Shown here in pieces: positions 50,541 through 60,323 of a stretch of DNA of 64,000 nt. The notes beneath the pieces are model-generated. The model was not told the origin of the DNA. It saw only the letters and a list, made by a program, of their open reading frames with translations, and ran no database searches. The stretch comes from Autumnicola lenta. Lineage in GTDB: Bacteria; Bacteroidota; Bacteroidia; Flavobacteriales; Flavobacteriaceae. The DNA is taken from assembly GCF_031846515.1 (NCBI RefSeq), contig NZ_JAVRHO010000007.1:62001-126000 (forward strand), read 5' to 3'. The first letter of the stretch is position 1; every line of letters begins with the position of its first letter. The translations under genes were made by a program, and so were the position numbers.

Positions 50541-52364
50541 ATGCGAATTTTCTCAATGAAGGACCGCGCTGCAAATCCAAATAGTATGACTCTAAAAACA
50601 TATTCTAAATTCAGCTTAATGCTAAATACATTTAACCCATTGGCGATAATAAAAAGAAACCTGGTTTTAGGCTTGTTTTTAATCAGCGGCGTTCTTTTTG
50701 CCCAGGATCCCATTGGCAGCGAAACTGTAACGGTGGTAAAACCGTATTCGCCTTCTGTACGCGATGCTTCCAAAATACGGGAAACACCTACCCGGGCAGA
50801 TTCAGTAAATACAGCAAAGAAGCCGGTTCAGTACAGCATTTTTTCAGTTCCGGTGGCTTCCACTTTTACGCCGGCCAAAGGTCGTGCGACCACTGTGGAA
50901 AGGGAAAGACCACCAAAGGTTTTTGACAACTATGCCACTCTTGGTTTCGGAAATTACTCTAATGTTTTAGCCGAATTCTATAGCAACCTGGAAGTAAACC
51001 GTACCGATAACTTCGGAATTTTTCTTAACCATAATTCCTCGCAGGGTGGGATAGAAGGAGTTCGCCTGGATGACCAGTTTTATGATACTGAGCTTAATTT
51101 AAGCTACACACGCCGGGATCGCGATCTGTCCTGGAAGACAGAAGTAGGAGGGCAGCACCAGCTTTTTAACTGGTATGGGCTGCCGGAAAATCCTGCACTT
51201 TCCAATGATCAGGTAATGGATATTGATCCAACACAAAATTACTTTTCAGTTTATGCAGGTGGTGAAATAGACCTTTATGATTCCTTTTTTGATAAAGCAA
51301 AAGCAAAATTCAGACATTCAGGAGATTCTTACAGCTCTTCAGAAAATCATTTTGATGCCAAAGGAACGTTTGAAGTAAATATTGCCGGAGAACTTATTAC
51401 TTCAGACATTACCGCAGATATCGTAAATGGGCAATTTGAAGAGGCCGCTTTGGATGGTACCGCGCAGGATTACACTTTTATGAATTTCGGCTTTAGTCCG
51501 AGTTTATTGGTGCTTCGGGATGATCTTACTCTAAATTTAGGAATTGGACTTTTCTACAGTCTTGATCCCGAAAACAGCGACAATAATTTTTATCTGTATC
51601 CACAGATTACGGGTAGTTACAGACTTTCAGATCTTTTAACTGCCTATGCAGGGATTGAAGGAGATCTTGAGCAAAATACCTACTACGATTTCTTCCAGGA
51701 AAACCCTTATGTATCCCCGGGTTTGGCGATCCAGCCAACAGAGACCGAATATGATGCTTACGTAGGAGCAAAAGGAAGGTTAACCACTTTTCTGGGTTAC
51801 AATGCACGAGCCGGATATGCTTCTGAGTTCAACAAAGCTTTGTTCCGAAGAAATCCGACAGGACCTCTCGCTTCTATAGAAAATTATGGCTACGGAAACT
51901 CTTTCCAGGTCGTTTATGATGATGTAAATACATTTTCATTCTTTGGAGAACTGAATGTTGATGTGAACAGGAATTTTCATCTTTCCCTGAATGCAGAATA
52001 TCTTGGATATTCTACCGATGAAGAAGCAGAAGCATGGAATTTGCCAAATGTGAAGGCTTCTCTTAATGCCGATTATCAGATTACTGAAAAATGGTATGCA
52101 GGTGGAAATATCTTCTTTAGAGGCGAACGTCAGGATTTGACAATTATCGACAACACGCCGGTAGACGGTTCTTTACTTGAAGAAATTGTAACGCTGGACG
52201 CCTATTTTGATCTGAATGCCCACCTGGGTTATCGTTTTAATGAGCAACTTTCAGCTTTTGTAAGAGGAAATAACCTGCTGAACAACGATTATGAACGCTG
52301 GACGAACTTTCAGGTTCAGGGATTACAGGTTTTGGCCGGGGCAACTTATAAATTCGATTTCTAG
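50541..52364 (+). CDS. Outer-membrane beta-barrel protein partnered with the TPR protein
   Basis: 607 residues in the longest frame. Met27 (50619) is the better start, because it begins MLNTFNPLAIIKRNLVLGLF, a normal signal peptide ending at LFAQ. An N-terminal periplasmic part with ETVTVVKPYSPSVRDASKIR follows, then paired amphipathic strands with aromatic ends (LGFGNYSNVLAEFYSNLEVN, LSYTRRDRDLSWKTEVGGQH, LSAFVRGNNLLNNDYERWTN) and a terminal Phe in GATYKFDF, typical for barrel insertion. No TonB plug is seen. Substrate unknown. Confidence 0.85.
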   Translation: MRIFSMKDRAANPNSMTLKTYSKFSLMLNTFNPLAIIKRNLVLGLFLISGVLFAQDPIGSETVTVVKPYSPSVRDASKIRETPTRADSVNTAKKPVQYSIFSVPVASTFTPAKGRATTVERERPPKVFDNYATLGFGNYSNVLAEFYSNLEVNRTDNFGIFLNHNSSQGGIEGVRLDDQFYDTELNLSYTRRDRDLSWKTEVGGQHQLFNWYGLPENPALSNDQVMDIDPTQNYFSVYAGGEIDLYDSFFDKAKAKFRHSGDSYSSSENHFDAKGTFEVNIAGELITSDITADIVNGQFEEAALDGTAQDYTFMNFGFSPSLLVLRDDLTLNLGIGLFYSLDPENSDNNFYLYPQITGSYRLSDLLTAYAGIEGDLEQNTYYDFFQENPYVSPGLAIQPTETEYDAYVGAKGRLTTFLGYNARAGYASEFNKALFRRNPTGPLASIENYGYGNSFQVVYDDVNTFSFFGELNVDVNRNFHLSLNAEYLGYSTDEEAEAWNLPNVKASLNADYQITEKWYAGGNIFFRGERQDLTIIDNTPVDGSLLEEIVTLDAYFDLNAHLGYRFNEQLSAFVRGNNLLNNDYERWTNFQVQGLQVLAGATYKFDF

Positions 52365-52396
52365 AAGAAAAATCACGATTTTATAGAATTAATTGT

Positions 52397-52423
52397 AAAA
52401 GCACCTTCCGGGGTGCTTTTTTA
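52397..52423 (+). terminator. Terminator after the outer-membrane protein gene
   Basis: AAAAGCACC (52397-52405) and GGTGCTTTT (52412-52420), loop of 6 bases and T tract to 52422. Confidence 0.85.
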
Positions 52424-52608
52424 ATGGTAAGGCTATTTTGCCAATTTTCGGCCTGTACTGCTTAAGTCATTGCTTTTCAGAAAATTGTTATCTTAATTAA
52501 ATTCCATTACTTAACAATTAGTAAACATTGGGAACTTAAAATTAAGTTAATATTGCACCCGTAAAAACAAAAATTAAATCCGAATTAAAAAGTAATCTAA
52601 AATTCTAA

Positions 52609-53733
52609 ATGGCAAAGAAATTCAGGCGGATTAACCGCGATCGACCCTACTTAAATATCCTCGATTTCTTAGTGCAGGAAAAGACTTTCCTGGCAATTAT
52701 TATAATCGGGATTATAATGGCCGGAATTTTCACTGGTAACACCCGGGCCGCGATGTGGCTGGGCTTCTTTTTTGCAGCTTATGCAACTGTGGCAAACGAT
52801 AGTATCCAGTCCCTTGGAACTTTTATTGAAAGTAATAAAGGAAAGCAATGGTGGGTTCTGTGGCTTTATGTTGGCACTATTTTTCTGGGGGTAGTTACCT
52901 GGAGCTGGTTTCAGTACGACGGAGATGTGACATTTCAGCGGCTTACCAAACCCGATGGAAGTACGCCATATCCTCATCCTGAGCAGTTTAGTTTCTTCCA
53001 GATTATAGCTCCGTTAATCTTATTGATTTTGACGAGGTTACGGATGCCAGTTTCCACGACTTTCCTTATTCTAAGCGTTTTTAGTGCAGATACTTCGGGA
53101 ATTACCTCTGTGGTATGGAAAAGCTGGACCGGTTATATAATGGCGTTTGTACTGTCATTTTTGGTGTGGTACCTATCTTATAACTTTATTAGGAAATACT
53201 TTAAAAGCCGGAAGTTCAATAATAGCTGGACGATTGCACAATGGATTGTAAGCGGTACACTTTGGGGCGTATGGGTGATGCAGGACGGCGCCAATATTGC
53301 GGTATTCCTGCCGCGGCAGCTGGATGTATTTCAGTTTGCTATTTTCTCCACCACCATATTTTTAGGTCTTGGTCTTTTATTTTACCTGCGGGGTGATAAA
53401 ATTCAGCAGGTGGTAAGTGAGAAAACCAGGATTTCTGATATCCGGGCGGCTACGCTGGTAGATTTAATTTATGTTGTCATGCTTATTTACAAACTTTTTA
53501 TAAGTACTGTTCCTATGAGTACAACATGGGTTTTCCTTGGGGTGATTGGAGGACGCGAAATTGCTATTAGCCTTGCACGTAAAAAGAAAGGAAAAAAGCA
53601 CCGCAAAAAAGCCGGAGTAATGATTTTCAAAGATTTCTCTTATGCGATGATTGGGCTTTTTGTATCAGTTGCATTGGCCGCAGCTGCAAATCCAGATATT
53701 CGTACAGCTCTTTGGGAGGGAATGGGATTTTAA
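52609..53733 (+). CDS. PiT-like integral membrane protein
   Basis: 374 residues, about ten helices. ANDSIQSLGTFIESN at 62-76 and RMPVSTTFLILSVF, and later VPMSTTWVFLGVIGGREIAI resemble the repeated PiT phosphate transporter motifs (A-N-D-x-x-x-x-x-G-T and P-V-S-T-T). The two repeats support an inverted duplicated fold of the PiT family, but identity is low and the ion may differ. Basic cluster KKKGKKHRKK before the last helices. Monocistronic, with its own terminator at 53776. Confidence 0.7.
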   Translation: MAKKFRRINRDRPYLNILDFLVQEKTFLAIIIIGIIMAGIFTGNTRAAMWLGFFFAAYATVANDSIQSLGTFIESNKGKQWWVLWLYVGTIFLGVVTWSWFQYDGDVTFQRLTKPDGSTPYPHPEQFSFFQIIAPLILLILTRLRMPVSTTFLILSVFSADTSGITSVVWKSWTGYIMAFVLSFLVWYLSYNFIRKYFKSRKFNNSWTIAQWIVSGTLWGVWVMQDGANIAVFLPRQLDVFQFAIFSTTIFLGLGLLFYLRGDKIQQVVSEKTRISDIRAATLVDLIYVVMLIYKLFISTVPMSTTWVFLGVIGGREIAISLARKKKGKKHRKKAGVMIFKDFSYAMIGLFVSVALAAAANPDIRTALWEGMGF

Positions 53734-53775
53734 GCTTCCGACTATTTTAAACTAGTAAACGAATATATAATTCTG

Positions 53776-53808
53776 AAAATACGCCCTTCATCGGGCGTAT
53801 TTTTTATT
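53776..53808 (+). terminator. Terminator after the PiT-like gene
   Basis: AAAATACGCCC (53776-53786) and GGGCGTATTTT (53793-53803) with a 6-base loop and T tract. Confidence 0.9.
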
Positions 53809-53826
53809 TTTACACAAAACGAATAA

Positions 53827-55452
53827 ATGAAAAAGATTTTAATCATGTTGATTCTTGCGGTAATTTCTACTGCATGTTCAGAAGAAAAAGAATCAGCAGA
53901 CCTGTTGGTTTTTAATGCTGAAGTATATACTGTAGATAATAACTTCAGTAAAGCAGAAGCGTTTGTAGTGAGGGATGGAAAGTTCCTGGCGATTGGTTCT
54001 TCCGAAGAACTTCGGGAGAAATTTAAGTACGCAGAGACTTTTAATGCTGAAGGAAAAGCTGTTTTCCCGGGATTTATTGATGCTCATGCGCATTTCTACA
54101 GACTGGGACTTCAGCAAAACCGGGTAGATCTTACAGGAACTGAAAGTTTTGAAGAGGTAATTACAAGAATTGTAGAGTTTCAGCAGAAAACCGGATCAGA
54201 TTTTATAACCGGAAGAGGCTGGGATCAGAACGACTGGAAGGAGAAGGAATTTCCTGTAAAGGATACCCTGGACAGGCTGTTTCCCGATACTCCCATAGCG
54301 ATAACAAGAATAGACGGTCATGCACTACTCGCTAATCAGGCTGCTCTGGATGCTGCCGGAATTACTACAGAAACTCCTTTTGAAGGGGGCGATATTGAGC
54401 AAAAAAACGGCAGGCTTACCGGGATAATTGTAGATAATCCAATGAGCCTTGTTACCGATGCTCAACCAGAACCGACCACAGAAGAACAAACTGCAGCTTT
54501 GCTGGCAGCACAGAACATATGCTTTGAATATGGCCTTACCACAGTAGACGATGCCGGAATCGACAAAAGCACGATAGAATTAATAGATAAACTTCAGGAA
54601 CAGGGTGATTTGAAGATCCGTATTTATGCAATGATCAGCAATACCGAAGAGAACCTAGACTTTTTCTTAAAGAAAGGACTATATAAAACTGAGCGATTAA
54701 ATGTGCGGTCGTTTAAATTTTATGGAGATGGTGCTTTAGGATCGAGGGGAGCTGCTTTAAAAGAAGAATATACCGACAGGCCGGCACACTTTGGTGCGTT
54801 GCTTTCCCCAATTGAAGATTTTGAGGAGACGGCAAGAAAGATAGCAGATTCAGAATTTCAGCTAAATACTCATGCTATTGGCGATTCAGCGAATTCTCTT
54901 GTATTGAATACCTATGCTGATTTGCTAAGTGAGAGCGAAGACAGGCGATGGCGGGTTGAACATTCGCAGGTAATCGATGAAGAAGATTTTGAATATTTCA
55001 GTAAAAATATAATTCCGTCTGTACAGCCAACACATGCTACCAGTGATATGTACTGGGCTGAAGAGCGATTGGGTGAAGAACGTCTTGAAGGAGCTTATGC
55101 TTATAAAAAATTGCTGGACCAGGCTGGAATAATTGCTTTGGGAACAGATTTTCCGGTAGAAGAGGTAAGTCCATTTCTTACTTTTTATGCTGCTGTAACA
55201 CGTCAGGATACTGAAAATTATCCGGAAGGAGGATTTATGGCGAATGAGGCACTTTCCCGGGAAGAAACTTTGCGGGGAATGACTATTTGGGCGGCTTTCA
55301 GTAATTTTGAAGAAGATGAAAAAGGCAGTATTGAAAAAGGTAAATTTGCAGATTTTATAGTTTTGGATCAGGATATTATGAAGGTGGAAGCTGAAAAAAT
55401 TCCGGAAATAAAGGTGCTTGGAACCTATGTAAACGGGGAGAGGGTGTATTAG
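53827..55452 (+). CDS. YtcJ-like amidohydrolase lipoprotein
   Basis: 541 residues. Lipoprotein signal LIMLILAVISTACSEE with Cys17. The amidohydrolase fold follows: PGFIDAHAHFYRLG with HAH at 87-89, GRGWDQNDW, TRIDGHALLANQAAL, FKFYGDGALGSRGAAL (with Lys before FYGDG), LNTHAIGDSANSL, VEHSQVI, LGTDFPVEEVSPF and the closing GKFADFIVLDQDI. This is the YtcJ/NfdA group. It hydrolyses C-N bonds of unknown amides at the periplasmic side of a membrane. Confidence 0.9.
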   Translation: MKKILIMLILAVISTACSEEKESADLLVFNAEVYTVDNNFSKAEAFVVRDGKFLAIGSSEELREKFKYAETFNAEGKAVFPGFIDAHAHFYRLGLQQNRVDLTGTESFEEVITRIVEFQQKTGSDFITGRGWDQNDWKEKEFPVKDTLDRLFPDTPIAITRIDGHALLANQAALDAAGITTETPFEGGDIEQKNGRLTGIIVDNPMSLVTDAQPEPTTEEQTAALLAAQNICFEYGLTTVDDAGIDKSTIELIDKLQEQGDLKIRIYAMISNTEENLDFFLKKGLYKTERLNVRSFKFYGDGALGSRGAALKEEYTDRPAHFGALLSPIEDFEETARKIADSEFQLNTHAIGDSANSLVLNTYADLLSESEDRRWRVEHSQVIDEEDFEYFSKNIIPSVQPTHATSDMYWAEERLGEERLEGAYAYKKLLDQAGIIALGTDFPVEEVSPFLTFYAAVTRQDTENYPEGGFMANEALSREETLRGMTIWAAFSNFEEDEKGSIEKGKFADFIVLDQDIMKVEAEKIPEIKVLGTYVNGERVY

Positions 55453-55551
55453 TAATTTAACGTACTTAAATATTTTCGCTGTGAAAAAACATTTCAGATG
55501 AGTTTGAAGGCTGTTTTTCATTCAACCTTTAACCTTAATATTTTATTTCGG

Positions 55552-55559
55552 TATCTTTG
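55552..55559 (+). promoter_or_regulatory. -7 box before the cyclophilin-FKBP gene
   Basis: TATCTTTG; the longer in-frame TTG start at 55557 overlaps it, so translation begins at ATG 55584. Confidence 0.65.
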
Positions 55560-55583
55560 CAATTCAATAAAAAAACAGAAGAA

Positions 55584-56516
<933 letters not shown>

Positions 56517-56592
56517 CTGAATTTGATGCGTGCCGAAAAATGGCAAATATCGAACTGCAGTTTATTATAATAACCAAAAATTTTGAAGATAA

Positions 56593-56623
56593 AACGTGCT
56601 GATTTTTTCAGCACGTTTTTTTA
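56593..56623 (+). terminator. Terminator after the cyclophilin-FKBP gene
   Basis: AACGTGCTGA (56593-56602) and TCAGCACGTT (56608-56617) followed by T residues; a 5-base loop. Confidence 0.9.
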
Positions 56624-56632
56624 TCTTTAAGA

Positions 56633-57178
56633 ATGACTTCAGAGCAACTGGAATTATTAAAATATCCTATCGGAAAAATGTATTTTCCGGAGTGCCGTCC
56701 TGAAAATTATATTCAGGATTGGATAGGAGACATCGCAGCCTGTCCTGAAGTGCTTCAAAACCTGGTAAAAGATCTGGAAGACGATCAACTCGATACGACC
56801 TACCGACCGGGCGGCTGGACTATAAGACAATTGGTGCATCACATGGCAGATAGCCACAGTCATGCGTATATTCGGTTTAAATGGGCTTTAACAGAGGATA
56901 ATCCGTTGATAAAGGCGTATGATGAAAAGGCTTATGCTGCACTTTTTGACAGCAAAGAAGCTCCGGTAGCCCTTTCTCTGGATCATTTAAAAGCCCTGCA
57001 CGCAAGATGGGTATTTTTACTTGAAGGAATGCAGGAAACTGATTTTCAAAGAACCTTTCGCCATCCTGAGAGCAAGAAAGAAGTTCGTCTTCTAATTTGT
57101 CTTGCAATGTATTCCTGGCACTGCCGCCATCATTGTGCGCATATCGAGCACCTCATGAAAAGAAGGGATTGGTTATAA
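56633..57178 (+). CDS. YfiT-family DinB-type metal-dependent hydrolase/transferase
   Basis: 181 residues. The opening LKYPIGKMYFPECRPENYI is diagnostic for the YfiT family. The metal triad is His69 or His70 (RQLVHHMADSH) and His163 plus His167 (MYSWHCRHHCAHIEHL). The family is annotated as bacillithiol transferase or metal-dependent hydrolase; whether this organism makes bacillithiol cannot be told here. The gene begins 10 bp after the previous terminator and converges on the peroxiredoxin gene. Confidence 0.92.
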   Translation: MTSEQLELLKYPIGKMYFPECRPENYIQDWIGDIAACPEVLQNLVKDLEDDQLDTTYRPGGWTIRQLVHHMADSHSHAYIRFKWALTEDNPLIKAYDEKAYAALFDSKEAPVALSLDHLKALHARWVFLLEGMQETDFQRTFRHPESKKEVRLLICLAMYSWHCRHHCAHIEHLMKRRDWL

Positions 57179-57180
57179 AA

Positions 57181-57215
57181 AAAGGCTGCATAAAATTTTT
57201 TATGCAGCCTTTTCT
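57181..57215. terminator. Bidirectional terminator between yfiT-like gene and peroxiredoxin
   Basis: AAAGGCTGCATAAAA and TTTTATGCAGCCTTT form a long stem with A tract left and T tract right, so it works in both directions. Confidence 0.9.
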
Positions 57216-57235
57216 CATTTAAACTCTGTTATTCT

Positions 57236-57877
57236 TTATTTCGCGTCCGGTTGCGGAGTCATTCTTAGGTAAGGTTTTACCTCTTTAAATCCTTTTGGGA
57301 AAATGTTTTTGGCATCTTCGCTGGAAATGGCAGGACTTATTACAACATCTTCTCCACTTTTCCAGTTTGCGGGTGTTGCTACTTTATGATTTGCCGTTAA
57401 TTGTAAGGAATCAATTACCCGTAACAACTCGTCGAAATTTCTTCCGGTACTTGCAGGATAAGTAATCATTAGCTTGATTGTTTTATCCGGGTCTATAATG
57501 AAAACAGATCTTACCGTAAGAGTGTTATCTGCTTTTGGATGTATCATACCATATAAATTGGCAATTGTCCTGTCTTCATCGGCGATAATTGGGAAATTTA
57601 CAGTAGTATCCTGCGTGCTGTTAATGTCTTCTATCCAGCCTTTATGAGACTCTACTCCGTCTACACTTAAAGCCATGACTTTTACATCACGCTTCTCAAA
57701 TTTCTCTTTATACTTTGCCGTAACTCCAAGTTCTGTAGTACAAACCGGTGTATAGTCTGCAGGGTGGGAGAATAATATTCCCCATCCATCTCCCAGAAAG
57801 TCATAAAAGTTAATTTTACCTTCAGATGTTTCTGCATCAAAATTTGGTGCTTTGTCTCCTAATTTTAAGTCGCTCAT
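57236..57877 (-). CDS. 1-Cys peroxiredoxin (Prx6 type)
   Basis: 213 residues. Peroxidatic Cys46 in HPADYTPVCTTELG; Thr43 is the usual partner and the Arg in STGRNFDELLRVIDSLQL completes the site. The C-terminal domain (VATPANWKSGEDVVISPAIS, GFKEVKPYLRMTPQP) is that of Prx6; there is no resolving Cys in the C-terminus, so a 1-Cys mechanism is expected. It reduces peroxides in the cytoplasm. The thioredoxin-fold gene lies upstream in the same direction. Confidence 0.94.
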   Translation of the reverse strand: MSDLKLGDKAPNFDAETSEGKINFYDFLGDGWGILFSHPADYTPVCTTELGVTAKYKEKFEKRDVKVMALSVDGVESHKGWIEDINSTQDTTVNFPIIADEDRTIANLYGMIHPKADNTLTVRSVFIIDPDKTIKLMITYPASTGRNFDELLRVIDSLQLTANHKVATPANWKSGEDVVISPAISSEDAKNIFPKGFKEVKPYLRMTPQPDAK

Positions 57878-57995
57878 ATCTATATCTCTTTTAGTGTTGA
57901 AGTAATAAAATTAAACAAAAATAAACTGGAAAACCTAGTAAACCGATAGGAATTAACTGAAACTAAATAAGTCTTTTCTATTTGTGACCAGTAAA

Positions 57996-58553
57996 TTATT
58001 CTTTCCATTTAATATTACAACCAATACTGGGCTTCTGAGACAGAGAAACTTTTCGGTTATTTAACACAGCATCCATAGCTTCCCGAAGATCCCGTCCGTT
58101 TACCGGAATCCCGTTTCCGGGTCTGGAATTATCAAGTTGACCTCTGTAAATAAGCTTTAGTTCATCATTAAATAAAAAGAAATCAGGTGTACATGCTGCT
58201 TTGTACGCCCTCGCCACTTCCTGTGTATTATCGTACAAGTAAGGGAAAGAATATTGTTCTTTCATGGCGTGTTCTTTCATTAGAACCGGGTGATCCTGTG
58301 GATACTTCTCAACATCGTTGCTCATAATTCCCGCAAATCCGAATCCTGCCTGTCGGTAGTCGTTTGCCAGGCGCACTATTTCATCATTTACATGCTTAAC
58401 GAACGGACAATGATTGCAAATAAACATAATTACTGTTCCTTTTTCGCCCTTGACGTCGTTTAGTGCGTAAAAATGATCTGTGATGCTATCCTGAAGACGA
58501 AAAGACGGTGCCTTAGTACCCAATGGCAACATATTGGAAGGTGTTTGTGACAT
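57996..58553 (-). CDS. Thioredoxin-fold AhpC/TSA-like protein with CNHC motif
   Basis: 185 residues from ATG 58553 (MSQTPSNMLPLGTKAPSF). A longer frame to 58679 would overlap the divergent csaA gene and lacks family similarity, so it is rejected. The redox motif is FICNHCPF with Cys46 and Cys49, followed by VKHVNDEIVRLANDYRQAGF, YPQDHPVLMKEHA and ACTPDFFLFNDELKLIYRGQ (cis-Pro loop TPD). This is a widespread cytoplasmic thioredoxin-like family with unknown partner. Confidence 0.9.
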   Translation of the reverse strand: MSQTPSNMLPLGTKAPSFRLQDSITDHFYALNDVKGEKGTVIMFICNHCPFVKHVNDEIVRLANDYRQAGFGFAGIMSNDVEKYPQDHPVLMKEHAMKEQYSFPYLYDNTQEVARAYKAACTPDFFLFNDELKLIYRGQLDNSRPGNGIPVNGRDLREAMDAVLNNRKVSLSQKPSIGCNIKWKE

Positions 58554-58627
58554 TTTTTGTTTAAAGTTACGAATAGATACCGAAATTTGGCAGTTTTCAG
58601 TAATTTCAGGTTGTAAAAGTAACAGAT

Positions 58628-58963
58628 ATGGAGCTGTCGTGGAAGGATTTTGAAAAAGTGGAAATGCGTGTGGGAACAATCGTGGAAGTTAACGACTTTC
58701 CGAAAGCCAGAAAACCCGCTTATCAGTTAAAAATAGATTTTGGAGAACAAATAGGCTTTAGAAAATCTTCTGCGCAAATAACCGCCCGCTATAACATTGA
58801 TGATCTCAAGGGAAAACAGGTTGTTGCTGTGGTTAATTTTCCGAAGAAACAGATTGCAAACTTTATGAGTGAATGCCTGGTGCTGGGAGCGGTGGGAGAG
58901 GACGATGATATTGTTCTATTAGAGCCTGGTCTTAAAGTAGCAAACGGCTTAAGAGTGGAATAA
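58628..58963 (+). CDS. csaA: tRNA-binding chaperone-like protein CsaA
   Basis: 111 residues, a single OB-fold tRNA-binding domain: DFEKVEMRVGTIVEVNDFPK, RKPAYQLKIDFGEQIGFRKS, SAQITARYNIDDLKGKQVVA, VVNFPKKQIANFMSECLVLG. The KSSAQIT and NFPKKQI motifs are diagnostic. CsaA dimers bind tRNA and were proposed as export chaperones. Divergent from the thioredoxin-fold gene with 74 bp between starts. Confidence 0.93.
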   Translation: MELSWKDFEKVEMRVGTIVEVNDFPKARKPAYQLKIDFGEQIGFRKSSAQITARYNIDDLKGKQVVAVVNFPKKQIANFMSECLVLGAVGEDDDIVLLEPGLKVANGLRVE

Positions 58964-59053
58964 TAGTCTCAGTACCCAACTAATATTTGACCAACTCCCT
59001 ACGACAGATAATCGTTTTTGTTGTTAGTCGTTCTTGCTTTCAAAATTTAATAG

Positions 59054-59505
59054 CTAAAGCTTACTCTTTTTAGAAAAGTCGTGATACAGAATATCCGTTG
59101 TAATTGTGCGTTTATATCCTTTTTTGGTAAGTCCTTGTAATAATTTTTTGTCACCAGTCCATGAGTCAGCTTTTAAATAGTCTGAAAATGCTACAAATAT
59201 AGAGTCATCAACATCAATATCTTTACAGATTTCAGTTGGTTTATTAAAATTTTTGATTGGAAGGATTGAATGATCAAGAATTGTAATTTTTTCAATATCA
59301 ACTCATAAACTTCAAAAAAATCATCATTGTTTAATTTGGCTATTTTTTGAATTTTTTTCTGATGTTCAAGAATTTCAGTCCGAACATATTTTGGTGCGTA
59401 AAAATCATAATTCTTTTTACCACTAATCAAAATCTGACCAATCCGGCTATTTATATTTAGTAAGGCGCTAAAAATGATATTAGAATCAACAATTATTTTA
59501 ATCAT
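59054..59505 (-). pseudogene. PIN-domain toxin with a homopolymer frameshift
   Basis: The first frame gives the PIN N-terminus (KIIVDSNIIFSALLNINSRI with Asp7, YAPKYVRTEILEH with Glu) and then degenerates. Shifting by one base at an A6 run (plus-strand T6 at 59287-59292) gives ITILDHSILPIKNF, EICKDIDVDDSIFVAFSDYL, ADSWTGDKKLLQGLTKKGYK with the expected acidic residues D-x-D-D and TGDKKL, ending at 59054. The full protein would be about 150 residues, an RNase toxin of VapC-like type. Either it is inactivated or there is a sequence error. Confidence 0.75.
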
Positions 59506-59707
59506 CTAATCCAATCTCTTTTCTTATTTTTTCTAATCTTCCTTTTTTAGCGTCTTTTAATAAATCATTAAGATCTTCTTCTGTAGCTTTTGATTTTAAT
59601 GTCAGTTCTTCATATCTTAAATAATCGAGAATAGATTGAATTTTCGACACTTTCGTTCCTGCGGAAAATCTTACTACAATTTCGTTATTTTGGCGTTCAA
59701 CTCTCAT
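59498..59707 (-). CDS. Antitoxin of the PIN pair
   Basis: 69 residues. VERQNNEIVVRFSAGTKVSK (strand, possible DNA contact), LDYLRYEELTLKSKATEEDL, then a charged helix KDAKKGRLEKIRKEIGLDD. It overlaps the toxin start by 8 bp (ATGATTAA), the classic antitoxin-toxin order. If the toxin is dead, this gene has no partner. Confidence 0.75.
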   Translation of the reverse strand: MRVERQNNEIVVRFSAGTKVSKIQSILDYLRYEELTLKSKATEEDLNDLLKDAKKGRLEKIRKEIGLDD

Positions 59708-59816
59708 CTTTTATTTCAAATTTAAAGATTATTTCGTCATCTAAACTAAGATTAGTATTTAATAGTCGAAAACCTGGAAAGCCATAGGATTTTCTTCTGA
59801 CAAAACAGCATAAAAA

Positions 59817-59841
59817 AACCGCCCTCGAGTAAAGGGCGGTT
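59817..59841 (-). terminator. Terminator after the PUR-protein gene
   Basis: AACCGCCCT (59817-59825) and AGGGCGGTT (59833-59841) with a T7 tract on the minus strand (59818 down to 59812). Confidence 0.85.
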
Positions 59842-59864
59842 AAAATTTTGAAGATGTAGTTTTT

Positions 59865-60251
59865 CTAGATATCGTCAAAACTTACATCTGTAAAAGCCTT
59901 TGGAGAGGTAGCTGCAGCAGCCGGTACACCGTTGGTTTCTTCCTGCTCCTCAGGTTTAAAATTCTTCTGATGGCGCTCACTAATTACCTCTTCACCTTTT
60001 TCATCAAGAATGTAATCTGTCATTTCCTGAAGAATTTCATTAAATCCTGCGAAATCTTCTTTGTACAAGTAAATCTTATGTTTCTTGTAATAAAAGGAAC
60101 CATCATCGTTAGTAAATTTTTTACTTTCTGTGATGGTTAGGTAGTAATCATCAGCCCTGGTAGCCCTTACATCAAAAAAATAAGTTCTTCTTCCGGCTCT
60201 TAGCACTTTAGAGAATATTTCCTCTTTCTCCATCGTTCCCTTGTCGCTCAT
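59865..60251 (-). CDS. PUR-family DNA/RNA-binding protein (DUF3276)
   Basis: 128 residues. EEIFSKVLRAGRRTYFFDVR, ATRADDYYLTITESKKFTND, YYKKHKIYLYKEDFAGFNEI is the PUR repeat of the bacterial PUR-alpha-like family, nearly universal in Bacteroidota. The tail is disordered (EEQEETNGVPAAAATSPKAF) and ends with acidic FDDI. Binds single-stranded nucleic acid in the cytoplasm; physiological role not settled. Monocistronic. Confidence 0.93.
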   Translation of the reverse strand: MSDKGTMEKEEIFSKVLRAGRRTYFFDVRATRADDYYLTITESKKFTNDDGSFYYKKHKIYLYKEDFAGFNEILQEMTDYILDEKGEEVISERHQKNFKPEEQEETNGVPAAAATSPKAFTDVSFDDI

Positions 60252-60323
60252 AAATAAATGCTTTAGTTGGTTTTTATTTGCTCTTCAAAAATCTAAAAAT
60301 TATTAACATTTAGCAAAGAATTT

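Noticed and set aside
54925..55521. 198-codon minus-strand frame in the amidohydrolase gene
   Set aside because: Antisense shadow without domain pattern.
58554..58679. N-terminal extension of the thioredoxin-fold gene
   Set aside because: It overlaps the divergent csaA start and lacks similarity to the family, which starts at MSQTPSN.
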